NCBI RefSeq assembly: GCF_025399795.1
Contig: NZ_JAODTZ010000034.1
Location: 1 to 64,000, forward strand
From: Streptomyces rhizosphaerihabitans
GTDB taxonomy: Bacteria > Actinomycetota > Actinomycetes > Streptomycetales > Streptomycetaceae
Length of the DNA stretch: 64,000 nucleotides
Direction: 5' to 3'
The notes under the pieces were generated by a model that saw nothing but the letters and a program-made list of their open reading frames with translations, did no database searches and was not told the origin of the DNA. Below, in pieces: positions 37,343 through 47,927 of this stretch. Position 1 is the stretch's first letter; each line of letters opens with the position of its first letter. The position numbers were made by a program, and so were the translations under genes.

Positions 37343-37907
37343 TCCGCCTCGCTCCTCGGCTTGCGGGACGCCTCCCGTAGCCCTGGCGTCCCGCAGTCGC
37401 GCCTCCGCGTCCGCGTCCGCACCAGGCCGTCCCCCGTCTGGCGTCCTGCCGCCCCGAGGCCCTGCGGTCGCACACCCCGAAGCCGGTTGCCCCGTGCCCG
37501 GTTGCCCGGCGCCCTGCGGCCCGGTCTCCCGCGCCTGGTTGCCCGTGCCCGGTTGCCCCGCGTCCTGTGGTCCGGTCTCCCGTGCCCGGTTGCCCGGTTG
37601 CCCGGTTGCCCGGCGTCCTGCGGTCCGGAGTCCGTCTGCCCTGCGACCCTGCAACCTCGCCCGCCCGCAGCCCCGCCCGCCTGCAGCCCCGCAGCGCCGC
37701 GTGCTGCGAGCCCGGCGTCCCCGCCCTGCGGATCCTGCGTCCCGCTGCCCACGGCTATGCGTCCGGCCCGTCCGCGGCCATGCGTCCCGCTGCCTGCGGC
37801 CGTACGTCACGCTGCCGGCGTCTCGCTGCCCCGGTGCCCCCGGCGGTCCCCGGTGTCCTGGCGCCTCCGGCGGTCTGCTGCCCCTGCCGGGTGTTCCTCG
37901 GGGGTCC
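37343..37907. repeat. Low-complexity repeat block between DUF2550 gene and chitinase
   Basis: The segment GTTGCCCGGCGCCCTGCGG... starts at 37501 and recurs in varied form at 37552 and 37605 (period 51-53 bp), and TGCCCGGT is repeated three to four times at an 8-bp period at 37583-37612. Open frames through it give only Pro/Arg/Gly/Gln repeats without ribosome sites, so I treat the 565 bp as non-coding. Confidence 0.7.
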
Positions 37908-37948
37908 AAAAAACTGTGCCGCGGGCAGACCCGGAGGTCTGCCCGCGG
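37908..37948 (-). terminator. Terminator of the chitinase gene
   Basis: CCGCGGGCAGACC (37919-37931) and GGTCTGCCCGCGG (37936-37948) form a perfect 13-bp stem; AAAAAA at 37908-37913 is a six-T run when read on the minus strand. It lies 34 bases after the chitinase stop. Confidence 0.93.
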
Positions 37949-37982
37949 CGGTGGTGCGGGGTGGTGCGGGGTGGGACGGGGA

Positions 37983-39809
<1,827 letters not shown>

Positions 39810-39878
39810 TCCACGCCTCCTCGGGGGAGTTGGGGGAGGGGAGGGCGTAACTGAGCCTTCACGCCCACGGTGCCCGTG

Positions 39879-39920
39879 AGAATAGGAAGGTCTGGACCAT
39901 AGGTCAATAGGTCTGGACCA
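39879..39920 (-). promoter_or_regulatory. Chitinase promoter with paired DasR-type direct repeats
   Basis: On the minus strand TGGTCCAGACCT occurs twice (39920-39909 and 39899-39888), 21 bp apart. This is the 12-bp direct repeat of Streptomyces chitinase promoters, close to the DasR site. Between them lies -35 TTGACC (39907-39902) and, 17 bp on, -10 TATTCT (39884-39879). Bound repressor would flank the -35. Confidence 0.9.
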
Positions 39921-40068
39921 CTTGTCCATTGTTGTGCTTGATCATCAACTCCCTTGACGCTGGGGCGGGTTGATGTCCGGTTCGCACGGTCCTGGCTGTC
40001 CGGCAGGCGGATGACGTGGGCTTTCGCGTTACGTGTGCGGTCGGCCGGAGCCTCGGCGGGAACGACGA

Positions 40069-40123
40069 AGGGCGCCTGCGGCAGCGGGCTCGAAGGTCGT
40101 TTCGAGCCCGGCGCAGACGCCCT
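40069..40123 (-). terminator. Terminator of the adenosyltransferase gene
   Basis: CGGGCTCGAA (40085-40094) and TTCGAGCCCG (40101-40110) form a perfect stem, extended outwards by AGGGCGcCTGCG (40069-40080)/CGCAGaCGCCCT (40112-40123). It lies about 42 bases past the minus-strand stop. Confidence 0.85.
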
Positions 40124-40165
40124 GGATCTGTTCGGCGTGTACGGCGTGCAGGGCCGGGAAGTCGC

Positions 40166-40738
40166 TCAGCGCTCCCCGCCGGGGACCCACAGCACGTCGC
40201 CCACATCCTTGTTCGCCGTGCGCGCCAGGATGAACAGGAGGTCGGAGAGCCGGTTGAGGTAGGTGGCGGTGAGCGGGTTCATCGCCTCGCCGTGCACCTC
40301 CAGCGCCGCCCAGGTGGAACGCTCGGCCCGGCGCACGACCGTGCAGGCCTGGTGGAGGAGGGCCGCGCCGGTGGTGCCGCCGGGCAGGATGAAGGAGCGG
40401 AGCTTCTCCAGCCGTTCGTTGAAGAGGTCGCAGTCCGCCTCCAGCTTGTCGACGTAGAACTGCTCCACCCGCAGCGGCGGGTACTTCGGGTCCTCGACCA
40501 CCGGCGTCGACAGATCCGCACCCACGTCGAACAGGTCGTTCTGTACGCGGGTGAGGACCTGGACGACCTCCGCCTCCAGGCCGCCCAGCGCGATCGCCGT
40601 ACCGATCACCGCGTTGGCCTCGTTGGCGTCGGCGTACGCCGAGATCCGCAGATCGGTCTTTGCGACCCTGCTCATGTCCCCGAGGGCGGTGGTGCCCTGG
40701 TCGCCGGTCCTGGTGTAGATGCGCGTCAGATTGACCAT
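40166..40738 (-). CDS. Cob(I)alamin adenosyltransferase, PduO type
   Basis: 190 residues. Transfers adenosyl from ATP to cob(I)alamin, making coenzyme B12. The ATP-binding N-terminus TRIYTRTGDQGTTALGD, the central FILPGGTTGAALLHQACTVVRRAER and NRLSDLLFILAR are the family signatures. It belongs with B12-dependent methylmalonyl-CoA metabolism, whose epimerase and MeaB are encoded 20 kb downstream. No cobalamin riboswitch is seen upstream. The gene stands alone, with its own terminator. Confidence 0.93.
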   Translation of the reverse strand: MVNLTRIYTRTGDQGTTALGDMSRVAKTDLRISAYADANEANAVIGTAIALGGLEAEVVQVLTRVQNDLFDVGADLSTPVVEDPKYPPLRVEQFYVDKLEADCDLFNERLEKLRSFILPGGTTGAALLHQACTVVRRAERSTWAALEVHGEAMNPLTATYLNRLSDLLFILARTANKDVGDVLWVPGGER

Positions 40739-40972
40739 GGAGCCAATTTAGACGCCCCGTGCGGCCACGGGAGATGCCGTACGTCCAGCGTGTGGGTCGC
40801 GGGACGTGGAGACCTCGGCGCGAGCCGGTCCGCGGAGCGCCGGCCGGCGTGAACCCGCGAGGTGGTGGCGGTGCGGTCTCCGATGGTCGGAATCCCTCCG
40901 TCCCCGGCCGGAGAGGGGATCGCCAAGGCCGTCGTGCGGGACGTGACGGGTGTCTCACGCCCTGAGACCGTG

Positions 40973-41057
40973 ACACGCGTTACTTACGGGTTTCCCGGCC
41001 CCTCCCGAACGCTACTCTCCGCCGAAGAGGCATACACAAGCAGCGTGTTACGCGTGT
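40973..41057. promoter_or_regulatory. Inverted near-copies upstream of the dehydrogenase gene
   Basis: ACACGCGTTAC (40973-40983) and GTTACGCGTGT (41047-41057) are inverted copies with one difference, about 74 bp apart, in the 332-bp divergent region between the adenosyltransferase and dehydrogenase genes. The second lies just before the GTG start. They may be operator half-sites for an unknown regulator; nothing else stands out in the spacer. Confidence 0.4.
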
Positions 41058-41070
41058 TGAGGGAGTCGGA

Positions 41071-41919
41071 GTGGCAGGGAAGCTCGCCGTCATCGGAGCC
41101 GGACTCATGGGGTCCGGTATTGCTCAGGTCTCCGCACAGGCGGGCTGGGACGTCGTCCTGCGCGACGTCACCGACGAGGCGTTGAACCGCGGCCTCGACG
41201 GCATCAAGGCCTCGTACGACAGGTTCGTGAGCAAGGGCAAGCTGGAAGCCGCGGACGCGGAGGCCGCGCTCGCGCGCATCACGGCGACCACCGACCTGGA
41301 CGCGGCCGCCGACGCGGACATCGTCGTCGAGGCGGTCTTCGAGAAGCTCGAGGTCAAGCACGAGATCTTCCAGGCGCTCGACAAGATCGTCCGCCCGGAC
41401 ACCGTGCTCGCCTCCAACACCTCCGCGATCCCGATCACCAAGATCGCGGCGGCCACGGAGCGCCCGGAGCGGGTCGTCGGCGTGCACTTCTTCTCGCCGG
41501 TGCCGATGATGCAGCTCGTCGAGCTGGTCCGCGGTTACAAGACCAGCGACGAAACGCTCGCCACCGCACGGGAGTTCAGTGAGTCGGTCGGCAAGACCTG
41601 CATCGTCGTCAACCGTGACGTCGCCGGGTTCGTGACCACCCGCCTCATCTCGGCCCTCGTCGTCGAGGCGACGAAGCTGTACGAGTCGGGCGTGGCCACC
41701 GCCGAGGACATCGACCTCGCCTGCCGGCTGGGCTTCGGCCACGCCATGGGACCCCTGGCCACCGCCGATCTCACGGGCGTCGACATCCTGCTGCACGCCA
41801 CCGGCAACATCTACACCGAGACCCAGGACGAGAAGTTCGCGCCGCCGGAGCTGATGCGCCGGATGGTTGACGCCGGTGACATCGGGCGCAAGAGCGGGCA
41901 GGGCTTCTACAAGCACTGA
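41071..41919 (+). CDS. 3-hydroxybutyryl-CoA dehydrogenase
   Basis: 282 residues from GTG 41071. Oxidises or forms 3-hydroxyacyl-CoA with NAD(P). N-terminal Rossmann motif VIGAGLMGSGIAQV, the catalytic His region RVVGVHFFSPVPMMQLVELV, and the C-terminal helical domain GPLATADLTGVD. Size matches FadB2/Hbd single-function enzymes. It may serve butyrate/PHB-type or ethylmalonyl-CoA metabolism together with the thiolase at 60852. Confidence 0.93.
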   Translation: MAGKLAVIGAGLMGSGIAQVSAQAGWDVVLRDVTDEALNRGLDGIKASYDRFVSKGKLEAADAEAALARITATTDLDAAADADIVVEAVFEKLEVKHEIFQALDKIVRPDTVLASNTSAIPITKIAAATERPERVVGVHFFSPVPMMQLVELVRGYKTSDETLATAREFSESVGKTCIVVNRDVAGFVTTRLISALVVEATKLYESGVATAEDIDLACRLGFGHAMGPLATADLTGVDILLHATGNIYTETQDEKFAPPELMRRMVDAGDIGRKSGQGFYKH

Positions 41920-42133
41920 ACGATCATGCGGCGACCGAAACCGGTCGCCGCACAGGGCACGGAAGCCGCATGCGCCTCTCGGGTATCACCCCATCAGGTG
42001 AATTCGGTATCGGTTCGCTTACAGACGGCAACCTCCGCGGCCCTCAGACAGTCAGACCATGCACAACATGCAGACGCGAAGACGCTGAAACAGACACACG
42101 CGGAGTTACGAGACACATTCTCGGGGAGCGCAT

Positions 42134-42457
42134 ATGTACATCAGGGGCGACCACGCCGAGCTGGTCGTCGGGGGCCGCCTCGACGTACGCAGCGCGGCGG
42201 ACGCCCGTACGGTCCTGCACTCGGCCGTCGACGACGGAGCCGGCGATCTGGTGCTGGACCTGTCCGAGCTGGACTCCTGGGATGCCACCGGGCTCGGTGT
42301 CATCATGGGGGCCCACCGACGCGCCGGGCGGTGCGGCCGACGGCTCGTACTGCGCGGCGTACCACCACAGATGCAGCGCTTGCTGGTGGCCACCCGGCTG
42401 CACCGGATCCTGGCGATCGAGGGTGGTATCGGGGTCGAGTCACTGCCCCGGGTGTGA
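42134..42457 (+). CDS. STAS-domain protein, anti-sigma factor antagonist type
   Basis: 107 residues with GGGGAG before the ATG. The whole protein is one STAS domain: LVVGGRLDVRSAADAR, LDLSELDSWDATGLGVIMGAHRRA. The usual phosphorylated Ser in DSSGLG is replaced by Thr (D50-A51-T52-G-L-G), which could still be phosphorylated. Such proteins bind anti-sigma kinases; none is encoded beside it. Its partner is unknown. Confidence 0.85.
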   Translation: MYIRGDHAELVVGGRLDVRSAADARTVLHSAVDDGAGDLVLDLSELDSWDATGLGVIMGAHRRAGRCGRRLVLRGVPPQMQRLLVATRLHRILAIEGGIGVESLPRV

Positions 42458-42761
42458 CCTGAGCGCGCGCCCCGCTCGCTCCGCGTGTGTGCGACCGCGT
42501 ACGCGCCCCGCTCGCTCCGCGTGTGGAGCGCGTACGTGCCCTGACCGGCGCACGAAGCGCACCACGTGCACAATCCTCACGAAGCTGTGACGGTTCGGAC
42601 GGCGCGGTACCCCGCCTGTTCGTAGATACTGTGCGAAGGTTTAGGGTTCGGCTGCCCGCCGACCGAAACCCTACGAGCGGGCACCGGACCAGAAGCGACA
42701 GAGCGGTGTGCAGCCAGGCCGGGAGGGCATCGGCACACGACGCTTTTGGGGGGCTTGGAAC
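42458..42761. other. 304-bp spacer with 24-bp direct repeat and leader hairpin
   Basis: CGCGCCCCGCTCGCTCCGCG (first 20 of 24 bases) occurs at 42466-42489 and again at 42502-42525, a 36-bp period. Downstream, TAGATA (42623-42628) may be a -10, and TAGGGTTCGG (42642-42651) pairs with CCGAAACCCTA (42663-42673), probably in the mRNA leader of the next gene. Confidence 0.6.
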
Positions 42762-45308
42762 ATGGACCCGATCAACCGGGGATCCGAAGAGTACGGCCAT
42801 GAGGACGACGGCCAGGCACCTCGCCCGCGCCCGCCGCGCGACCCTCTCGCAACCGACCTGGGCCAGCACAAACCCGTGGTCGTCCGCACGGTCCGTCTCG
42901 TCGCGGGCGAATTTCTGCTCACCGTCAACCCCGTCGACGGCAGCGAGATCGAGAACTGCCCGCCGCACGAGCGACCGCAGCCGCCGGTCAAGCACGGCGC
43001 CGCCGAACGCGCCGAGCTGGACCGCGCGGCCCGGCCGCCCGTTCCGCCCGGCCCGGCACAGCCCCGGCTGCCGCTCCTGGAGCGCGAGGAGGAGCGCGAG
43101 CAGCTCGTACGCCTCCTCGCGCGCGGGCGCTCGGTGCGACTGACCGGTCCTTCGGGATCGGGCCGTACCGTCCTGCTGGACGCCGTCGCCGACGACTGCG
43201 CGGACCTCGCCCCCGACGGCGTCGTCCGCCTCTCCGGCTACCGGCGCACGGCGAGCGACCTGCTCCACGACCTCTTCGCCGCCGTCTACGAAGCCCCGCT
43301 GCACCGACCGGACCGCGAGGAACTGCTCCGGCTCGTCCACGAGATCGGCGCGGTCGTCGTCCTCGACGACGTGGAGATCGGCGGCAGCGCCCTCGACGTG
43401 CTGCTCGACGCCACCCCCGAGTGCGCCTTCGTGATCGCCGCCACCCCCGACATACCGGCCCCGTCCGCCCACGCGCTCCTCGAAGAGGTCGTCCTCGGCG
43501 GCCTCGACCGCAGCGGCGGTCTCGAACTGCTGGAGCGCGCCGTCGGACGGGTCCTGACCGAGGACGAGTCGAACTGGGCGGGCGACCTCTGGTTCGAGTC
43601 CGAGGGACTCCCCCTGCGCTTCATACAGGCCGGCGCCCTGCTGCGGCAGCGCGACCGGCTGCAGGCCGGCGAGGACGCCTTCGACGACTACGGCGTCTTC
43701 CAGGAGGCCCCGGCCGACGCGCCCTTCGAGATCGGCGACGGCCACGACGTACCGCTGCCCTCCCTCGCCGAAGGCGCCGCGCCCGCCGCGCTGCTCGCCT
43801 CCCGGCTGAGCGAATCGGCGCGCAGCACCCTGCGCTTCGCCGTCGCGCTCGACGGCGAGGTGCCCCACCAGGCCCATCTGCCCGCACTCGTGGGCGACAC
43901 GCACGCCGACGCGGCGCTCGCCGAACTCGCGGGCAGCGCGCTGGTCTCCCCGGTCGGCTCCCGCTACCGGCTCGCCGCCGGGGTGCAGGCGCAGCTGGAG
44001 GCCTCCGGATACGCGGACACCCTCCAGGAGCGCGCGCTCGCCGCCGCCCAGCACTACGCCTGGTGGGCCGGACACCCCTCGGTCACCCCGGAGCGGGTCT
44101 GCGCCGAGGCCGACGCGCTGCTCGCCGCGCTCGACGTGCTCGTCCCGGTCACCACCGTCCCCGAGGACGAGGAGGACGAGAGCGTCTCCGTCCAGCTCGC
44201 CCGCACGGCCGCGCCCGCTTTCGCGGCGGGGCTGCACTGGAGCGCCTGGGAACGCGCCCTGCGCTTCGGCGTCGAGGCCTCCGAGCTGGCCGAGGACGTC
44301 GGGGAACAGGCCTATTTCCACCATGAGCTGGGCGTCCTCGCGCTCTGCGGCCAGCAGTTGGACCGGGCCCGCGCCGAGCTGGAGGCCTCCGTCGGCATGC
44401 GCGGTGCGCTCGACAAGCGCGGCACCACAGTCGGCCGCCGCGCCCTCGCACTGGTCGCCGACCGCTCCGGAACCCTGCAGATCACCGCCGGGCGCACTCC
44501 GGCGGGCGAAGAGGTGCCCGACGCGCGTCACGACGAGTCGATGTCGCCTCCCGGCGGTGTACCGGCCGCCTTCTCCCGGACCGACCCGTCCGGCGACACC
44601 GTGACGGTGCTCGCCCGTCCGGCCGGCCCCGGCACCTTCGCTGCCAAGCGGCAGGGCGTCGCGGGGCGGCTGGTCGCCGGCACCAGGCGCAACCTGGTGG
44701 CCGCGGGAGCGGGCGCGCTCCTCGTCGCCGTCCTCGGCACCGTGGTGACCCTCGGCGCGACCTCGGACCACAGCAACGACACTCCCTCCGAGAAGGTGGG
44801 CGTCAACCCGTCGGCCACGCCGGGCAGCCAGGACGACAGCCTGGGCGCGGACAAGGCGAAGAAGGGTGACGACTCCGCTCCCAGCGCGGTGGCCAAGCCC
44901 ACCGACCCGGGGCCCGACGGCACCTACGGCACCTCGGACGATCCGACGCCCCCGGCCACGGCCACGACCGGCCATCAGCCCTCCGACGAGCCGAGCGGGA
45001 CGCACACGACCTCGGGCAAGCCCTCGAAGTCGCCGTCCGCGTCGCCCTCGAAGTCGTCCACGGTCAAGCCGTCGCCGACCGGTACGAAGCCGAGCGGTTG
45101 GCCGTCGCCGTCCGGTACGAAGCCGAGCGGTTCGGCGTCGCCGTCCGCGTCGCCCTCGACCGGCACGCCGACGGCTCCCTCCACCTCGGTCTCCGCGAGC
45201 GGTCCCGTGTCGAGCAGCGCGCCGGCGAGCACCTCGGTCGGCGTGCCGGCCGGCAGCGTGCCGGTGAGCACCGGCGTCGCCGCGTCGCCGAGCGGCGCGG
45301 TGATCTGA
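42762..45308 (+). CDS. Large membrane P-loop protein with Ser/Pro-rich extracellular tail
   Basis: 848 residues from ATG 42762 behind a GGGGGG site. An N-terminal region is followed by an AAA/STAND-like nucleotide-binding domain: Walker A reads GPSGSGR135T, with Arg instead of the usual Lys, and Walker B is VVVLDD. An alpha-helical region to about 620 resembles TPR-like repeats; one membrane helix lies at about 645-665 (NLVAAGAGALLVAVLGTVVTLGA), and the last 180 residues are Ser/Thr/Pro/Lys rich, presumably in the cell wall. Orthologues in Streptomyces are called ATP/GTP-binding proteins; function unknown. The adjacent STAS protein could be a partner. Confidence 0.8.
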   Translation: MDPINRGSEEYGHEDDGQAPRPRPPRDPLATDLGQHKPVVVRTVRLVAGEFLLTVNPVDGSEIENCPPHERPQPPVKHGAAERAELDRAARPPVPPGPAQPRLPLLEREEEREQLVRLLARGRSVRLTGPSGSGRTVLLDAVADDCADLAPDGVVRLSGYRRTASDLLHDLFAAVYEAPLHRPDREELLRLVHEIGAVVVLDDVEIGGSALDVLLDATPECAFVIAATPDIPAPSAHALLEEVVLGGLDRSGGLELLERAVGRVLTEDESNWAGDLWFESEGLPLRFIQAGALLRQRDRLQAGEDAFDDYGVFQEAPADAPFEIGDGHDVPLPSLAEGAAPAALLASRLSESARSTLRFAVALDGEVPHQAHLPALVGDTHADAALAELAGSALVSPVGSRYRLAAGVQAQLEASGYADTLQERALAAAQHYAWWAGHPSVTPERVCAEADALLAALDVLVPVTTVPEDEEDESVSVQLARTAAPAFAAGLHWSAWERALRFGVEASELAEDVGEQAYFHHELGVLALCGQQLDRARAELEASVGMRGALDKRGTTVGRRALALVADRSGTLQITAGRTPAGEEVPDARHDESMSPPGGVPAAFSRTDPSGDTVTVLARPAGPGTFAAKRQGVAGRLVAGTRRNLVAAGAGALLVAVLGTVVTLGATSDHSNDTPSEKVGVNPSATPGSQDDSLGADKAKKGDDSAPSAVAKPTDPGPDGTYGTSDDPTPPATATTGHQPSDEPSGTHTTSGKPSKSPSASPSKSSTVKPSPTGTKPSGWPSPSGTKPSGSASPSASPSTGTPTAPSTSVSASGPVSSSAPASTSVGVPAGSVPVSTGVAASPSGAVI

Positions 45309-45319
45309 CCGTACGGAAA

Positions 45320-45359
45320 GGGAGAGGGCCGGGTCCGACATCGGACCCGGCCCTCTCCC
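45320..45359. terminator. Bidirectional terminator
   Basis: A perfect 18-bp stem, GGGAGAGGGCCGGGTCCG (45320-45337) with its complement (45342-45359), loop ACAT, between the convergent P-loop gene and nucS. The A run on the left (AAA) and symmetry allow termination both ways. Confidence 0.92.
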
Positions 45360-45377
45360 GTATACGAAACCGGGGGG

Positions 45378-46049
45378 TCAGAACAACCGCAGCTTGTCGT
45401 CCTCGATGCCGCGCAGGGCGTCGTAGTCCAGGACCGTGCAGCCGATGCCGCGGTCGGTGGCGAGGACGCGGGCCTGCGGCTTGATCTCCTGGGCGGCGAA
45501 GATGCCGCGGACCGGCGCGAGGTGCGGGTCGCGGTTCAACAGCTCCAGGTAGCGCGTGAGTTGCTCCACGCCGTCGATCTCGCCGCGGCGCTTGATCTCC
45601 ACGGCGACGGTCCGCCCCTCGGCGTCCCGGCACAGGATGTCGACCGGGCCGATGGCCGTCATGTACTCACGGCGGATGAGCGAGTAGCCCTCGCCGAGGG
45701 TCTCGATGCGGTCGGCGAGCAGCTCCTGAAGGTGCGCTTCCACGCCGTCCTTGATCAGGCCGGGGTCCACGCCGAGCTCGTGAGAGGAGTCGTGGAGGAT
45801 TTCCTCCATCGTGATGATGAGCTTCTCGCCCGCCTTGTTGATGACGGTCCAGGTGCCTTCGTCGTCGCCTGACCCCTCCTTCAGTGTGCAGGGCGGCGAC
45901 ATCCAGTTGAGGGGCTTGTAGGCCCGGTCGTCCGCGTGGATCGAGACGCTGCCGTCCGCCTTCACGAGGATCAGGCGGGGAGCCGACGGGAGATGGGCGG
46001 TGAGCCGGCCCGCGTAGTCCACGGAGCAGCGGGCAATGACGAGACGCAT
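45378..46049 (-). CDS. nucS: Mismatch-specific endonuclease NucS/EndoMS
   Basis: 223 residues from ATG 46049. Cuts both strands at mismatches and provides the non-MutSL mismatch repair of actinobacteria. N-terminal dimer/DNA-binding half ([20 protein letters not shown]) and a C-terminal PD-(D/E)xK nuclease: [27 protein letters not shown] on the minus strand (46063-46058) ends eight bases before the ATG and there is no Shine-Dalgarno, so the mRNA is probably leaderless. Three codons upstream, TTG 46058 is an alternative start. Confidence 0.95.
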   Translation of the reverse strand: MRLVIARCSVDYAGRLTAHLPSAPRLILVKADGSVSIHADDRAYKPLNWMSPPCTLKEGSGDDEGTWTVINKAGEKLIITMEEILHDSSHELGVDPGLIKDGVEAHLQELLADRIETLGEGYSLIRREYMTAIGPVDILCRDAEGRTVAVEIKRRGEIDGVEQLTRYLELLNRDPHLAPVRGIFAAQEIKPQARVLATDRGIGCTVLDYDALRGIEDDKLRLF

Positions 46050-46402
46050 GGTCGGCAACGCTACTCGACCGGCGGTGGTGCACGCGATTCTCCCACCCGT
46101 CTCCCGCGATCACCCCCGACGGAGAATCCACGGTTCGCCCTTTTTGTTCTCCGGGCTCCGGTCGCGGCGCCCGACCGGCGTTCGTGCGGGTCACCCCATT
46201 GATCCTGAAGGTTCCCTGTTCGACCGTGGCTGATTGTCGGCCTAGTGGGCGTTCGCTATGTGCGCATTCTCCTGGTGCCGTTACCTGGCGATGCTTACCG
46301 TATGAACGGGAGGTCGCGATGCATGTACTCAGCGTGTTCGATATTGCGACCCCCGTCCCTGTCCGGCAACCCCTGAGGTATAGGGGTGCGAGAGGAGAAC
46401 CC
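46050..46402. promoter_or_regulatory. Divergent promoter region nucS / SCO5389-type gene
   Basis: For the rightward gene, -35 TTGTCG (46234-46239), a 17-bp spacer and -10 TATGTG (46257-46262) are visible. The message would include an in-frame ATG at 46319 with GGGAGG five bases upstream, as well as the ATG at 46403 with GAGGAG. A T-rich patch lies at about 46140-46147. Confidence 0.55.
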
Positions 46403-46795
46403 ATGTCGCTCGACGTCTCACCGGCCCTACTCCAACAGGCCGAGCGAGGCGAGGTCGACGAAGCTGACTTCGTCGACTGCGTCCGGACCTCCCTGCCCTA
46501 CGCGTGGGAGATGATCAGCTCCCTGGTGGCCCAGCTGAAGGTGGACGGTGGAAAGTTCGCCGACAACCAGACGCCTCCGCCGGACGAGCAGGCACGTGGC
46601 CAGCTGCTGCGTGCGCTCGCGAGTGACGCGATACGCGGCGCGCTGCAGCGGCACTTCGGAGTGCGGCTGGCCTTCCAGAACTGCCACCGGGTGGCGGTGT
46701 TCCCACTGGACGACTCGGTGGGCGACACACTGGCACGCTTCACCTCGGTCCGCAGTCAGCTGCTCAACCAGTCCCCGGAGTTCAGGGACTGCTGA
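46403..46795 (+). CDS. Conserved SCO5389-family protein
   Basis: 130 residues from ATG 46403; it begins MSLDVSPALLQQAERGEVDEADFVDCVRTSLPYAW in three overlapping blocks that I recall as strongly conserved in Streptomyces. Predicted alpha-helical, soluble, with no catalytic motif. An in-frame start at 46319 also has a good ribosome site and would add 28 residues (MHVLSVFDIATPVPVRQPL...), so two products are possible. Function unknown; it lies next to nucS in the genus. Confidence 0.8.
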   Translation: MSLDVSPALLQQAERGEVDEADFVDCVRTSLPYAWEMISSLVAQLKVDGGKFADNQTPPPDEQARGQLLRALASDAIRGALQRHFGVRLAFQNCHRVAVFPLDDSVGDTLARFTSVRSQLLNQSPEFRDC

Positions 46796-46898
46796 CGCAC
46801 TGAGCCGCATTGCTTGCCGCTCCGTACGCGGGAGGTGCATTGGTACCGGGGCGGCAAGCTCCCCGCAGCTCCGGCCCACCCGGCCGGACCGCGTGCGG

Positions 46899-47927
46899 TC
46901 ACCGCAGATGGGGCAGCACCTCGGTCCCGAGCCGTCGTACGTTCTCCTCGGTCGCCGCCAGATCGCCCGATCCCTCGACGAGCAGGGCGAAACGCGTGAT
47001 GCCGGTCCGTTCCGAGGTCGCCGCGAGCCGGTCCGCGCACAGTCGAGGGGTGCCCACCGGGTGCAGCCCGCAGAGCAGTTCGGTGTACGCCACCGGGTCC
47101 CGCATCGAGCGGGCGCGGCCGTCGACCGTCACATGCGCGTCCAAGCCCTGCTTCAGCCAGCCAGGCATCGCCTTGACGAGTGTCTCGACGGCGTCGGTGC
47201 GGCGGTCCGCGATCTGGCAGACGCCGGCGGAGACATGGGCGGCCATGAGGATCTCGTCCGACGGGCGGCCCGCCGCGCGGGCGTGCTGCCGCCACAGTGC
47301 CACCATTTCGGCCTTCTCCTCGTCCCCGACGTGCATGCCGAGGAGCATCGGCAGTCCGCGCTCGGCGGCGAGCCGAACGCTCGACGGCGAGGTGCACGCG
47401 ACGACGACCTCGGGGCCCGGAGCGCCGCTCAGCGCCTCCGACGGGCGTGGCACGACGGGGACTTCGCGGAACGAGAAGCGCTCGGAGGTGCCGGCGACGG
47501 ACGGCTCGCGCAGCCAGCGGACCAGCAGATCGAGTGACTCCGGGAACCCTTGCTCGTACGCCGCGAGGCCCCCGCCGAAGACTTCCAGGTCGACCCAGGG
47601 GCCGCCGCGGCCGACACCCAGCGAGAACCGCCCGCCGGACGTCAGGTGCAGCAGCGCGGCCTGCTCGCCGAGCGCCACGGGATGGACGGTGGGCAGCACG
47701 CTGACCGCCGTGCCGATCCGGATACGGTGGGTGCGGCCGAGCAGATATGCGGCGAGCGTGATGGCCGACGGGCATGTCCCGTACGGCACGAAGTGGTGCT
47801 CGGCCAGCCAGACCGCGTCGAGCCCGGCCTCCTCGGCGACCTCGGCCGACCGCGCCGCGCGGTGCAGGGCCTCTCCCTGGCCCTGGCCAGGGAACTGGGC
47901 GGCCAGTACAAAGCTTCCAACGTGCAT
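46899..47927 (-). CDS. LLM-class (luciferase-like) flavin-dependent oxidoreductase
   Basis: 342 residues from ATG 47927 with GGAAG close upstream. A single (beta/alpha)8 luciferase-like domain: GLDAVWLAEHHFVPYG, LLGRTHRIRIGTAVSVLPTVHPVALGEQAALL, GRFSLGVGRGGPWVDLEVF. These enzymes use reduced FMN or F420 to oxidise diverse substrates; the cofactor and substrate cannot be told from sequence. It converges with the SCO5389-type gene 103 bp away. Confidence 0.88.
   Translation of the reverse strand: MHVGSFVLAAQFPGQGQGEALHRAARSAEVAEEAGLDAVWLAEHHFVPYGTCPSAITLAAYLLGRTHRIRIGTAVSVLPTVHPVALGEQAALLHLTSGGRFSLGVGRGGPWVDLEVFGGGLAAYEQGFPESLDLLVRWLREPSVAGTSERFSFREVPVVPRPSEALSGAPGPEVVVACTSPSSVRLAAERGLPMLLGMHVGDEEKAEMVALWRQHARAAGRPSDEILMAAHVSAGVCQIADRRTDAVETLVKAMPGWLKQGLDAHVTVDGRARSMRDPVAYTELLCGLHPVGTPRLCADRLAATSERTGITRFALLVEGSGDLAATEENVRRLGTEVLPHLR

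Noticed and set aside
36926-37909. Minus-strand frame with GPQDAGQPGTG-type repeats (collagen-like)
   Set aside because: It overlaps the DUF2550 gene, has no ribosome site, and its repeats are explained by the low-complexity DNA array.
40739-41070. Cobalamin riboswitch upstream of the adenosyltransferase
   Set aside because: No B12-box sequence or multi-stem layout is seen, and the leader looks too short.
42303-45341. Long minus-strand open frame opposite the STAS and P-loop genes
   Set aside because: Arg/Gly-rich antisense translation without signals; the plus-strand genes have start sites, motifs and terminator.
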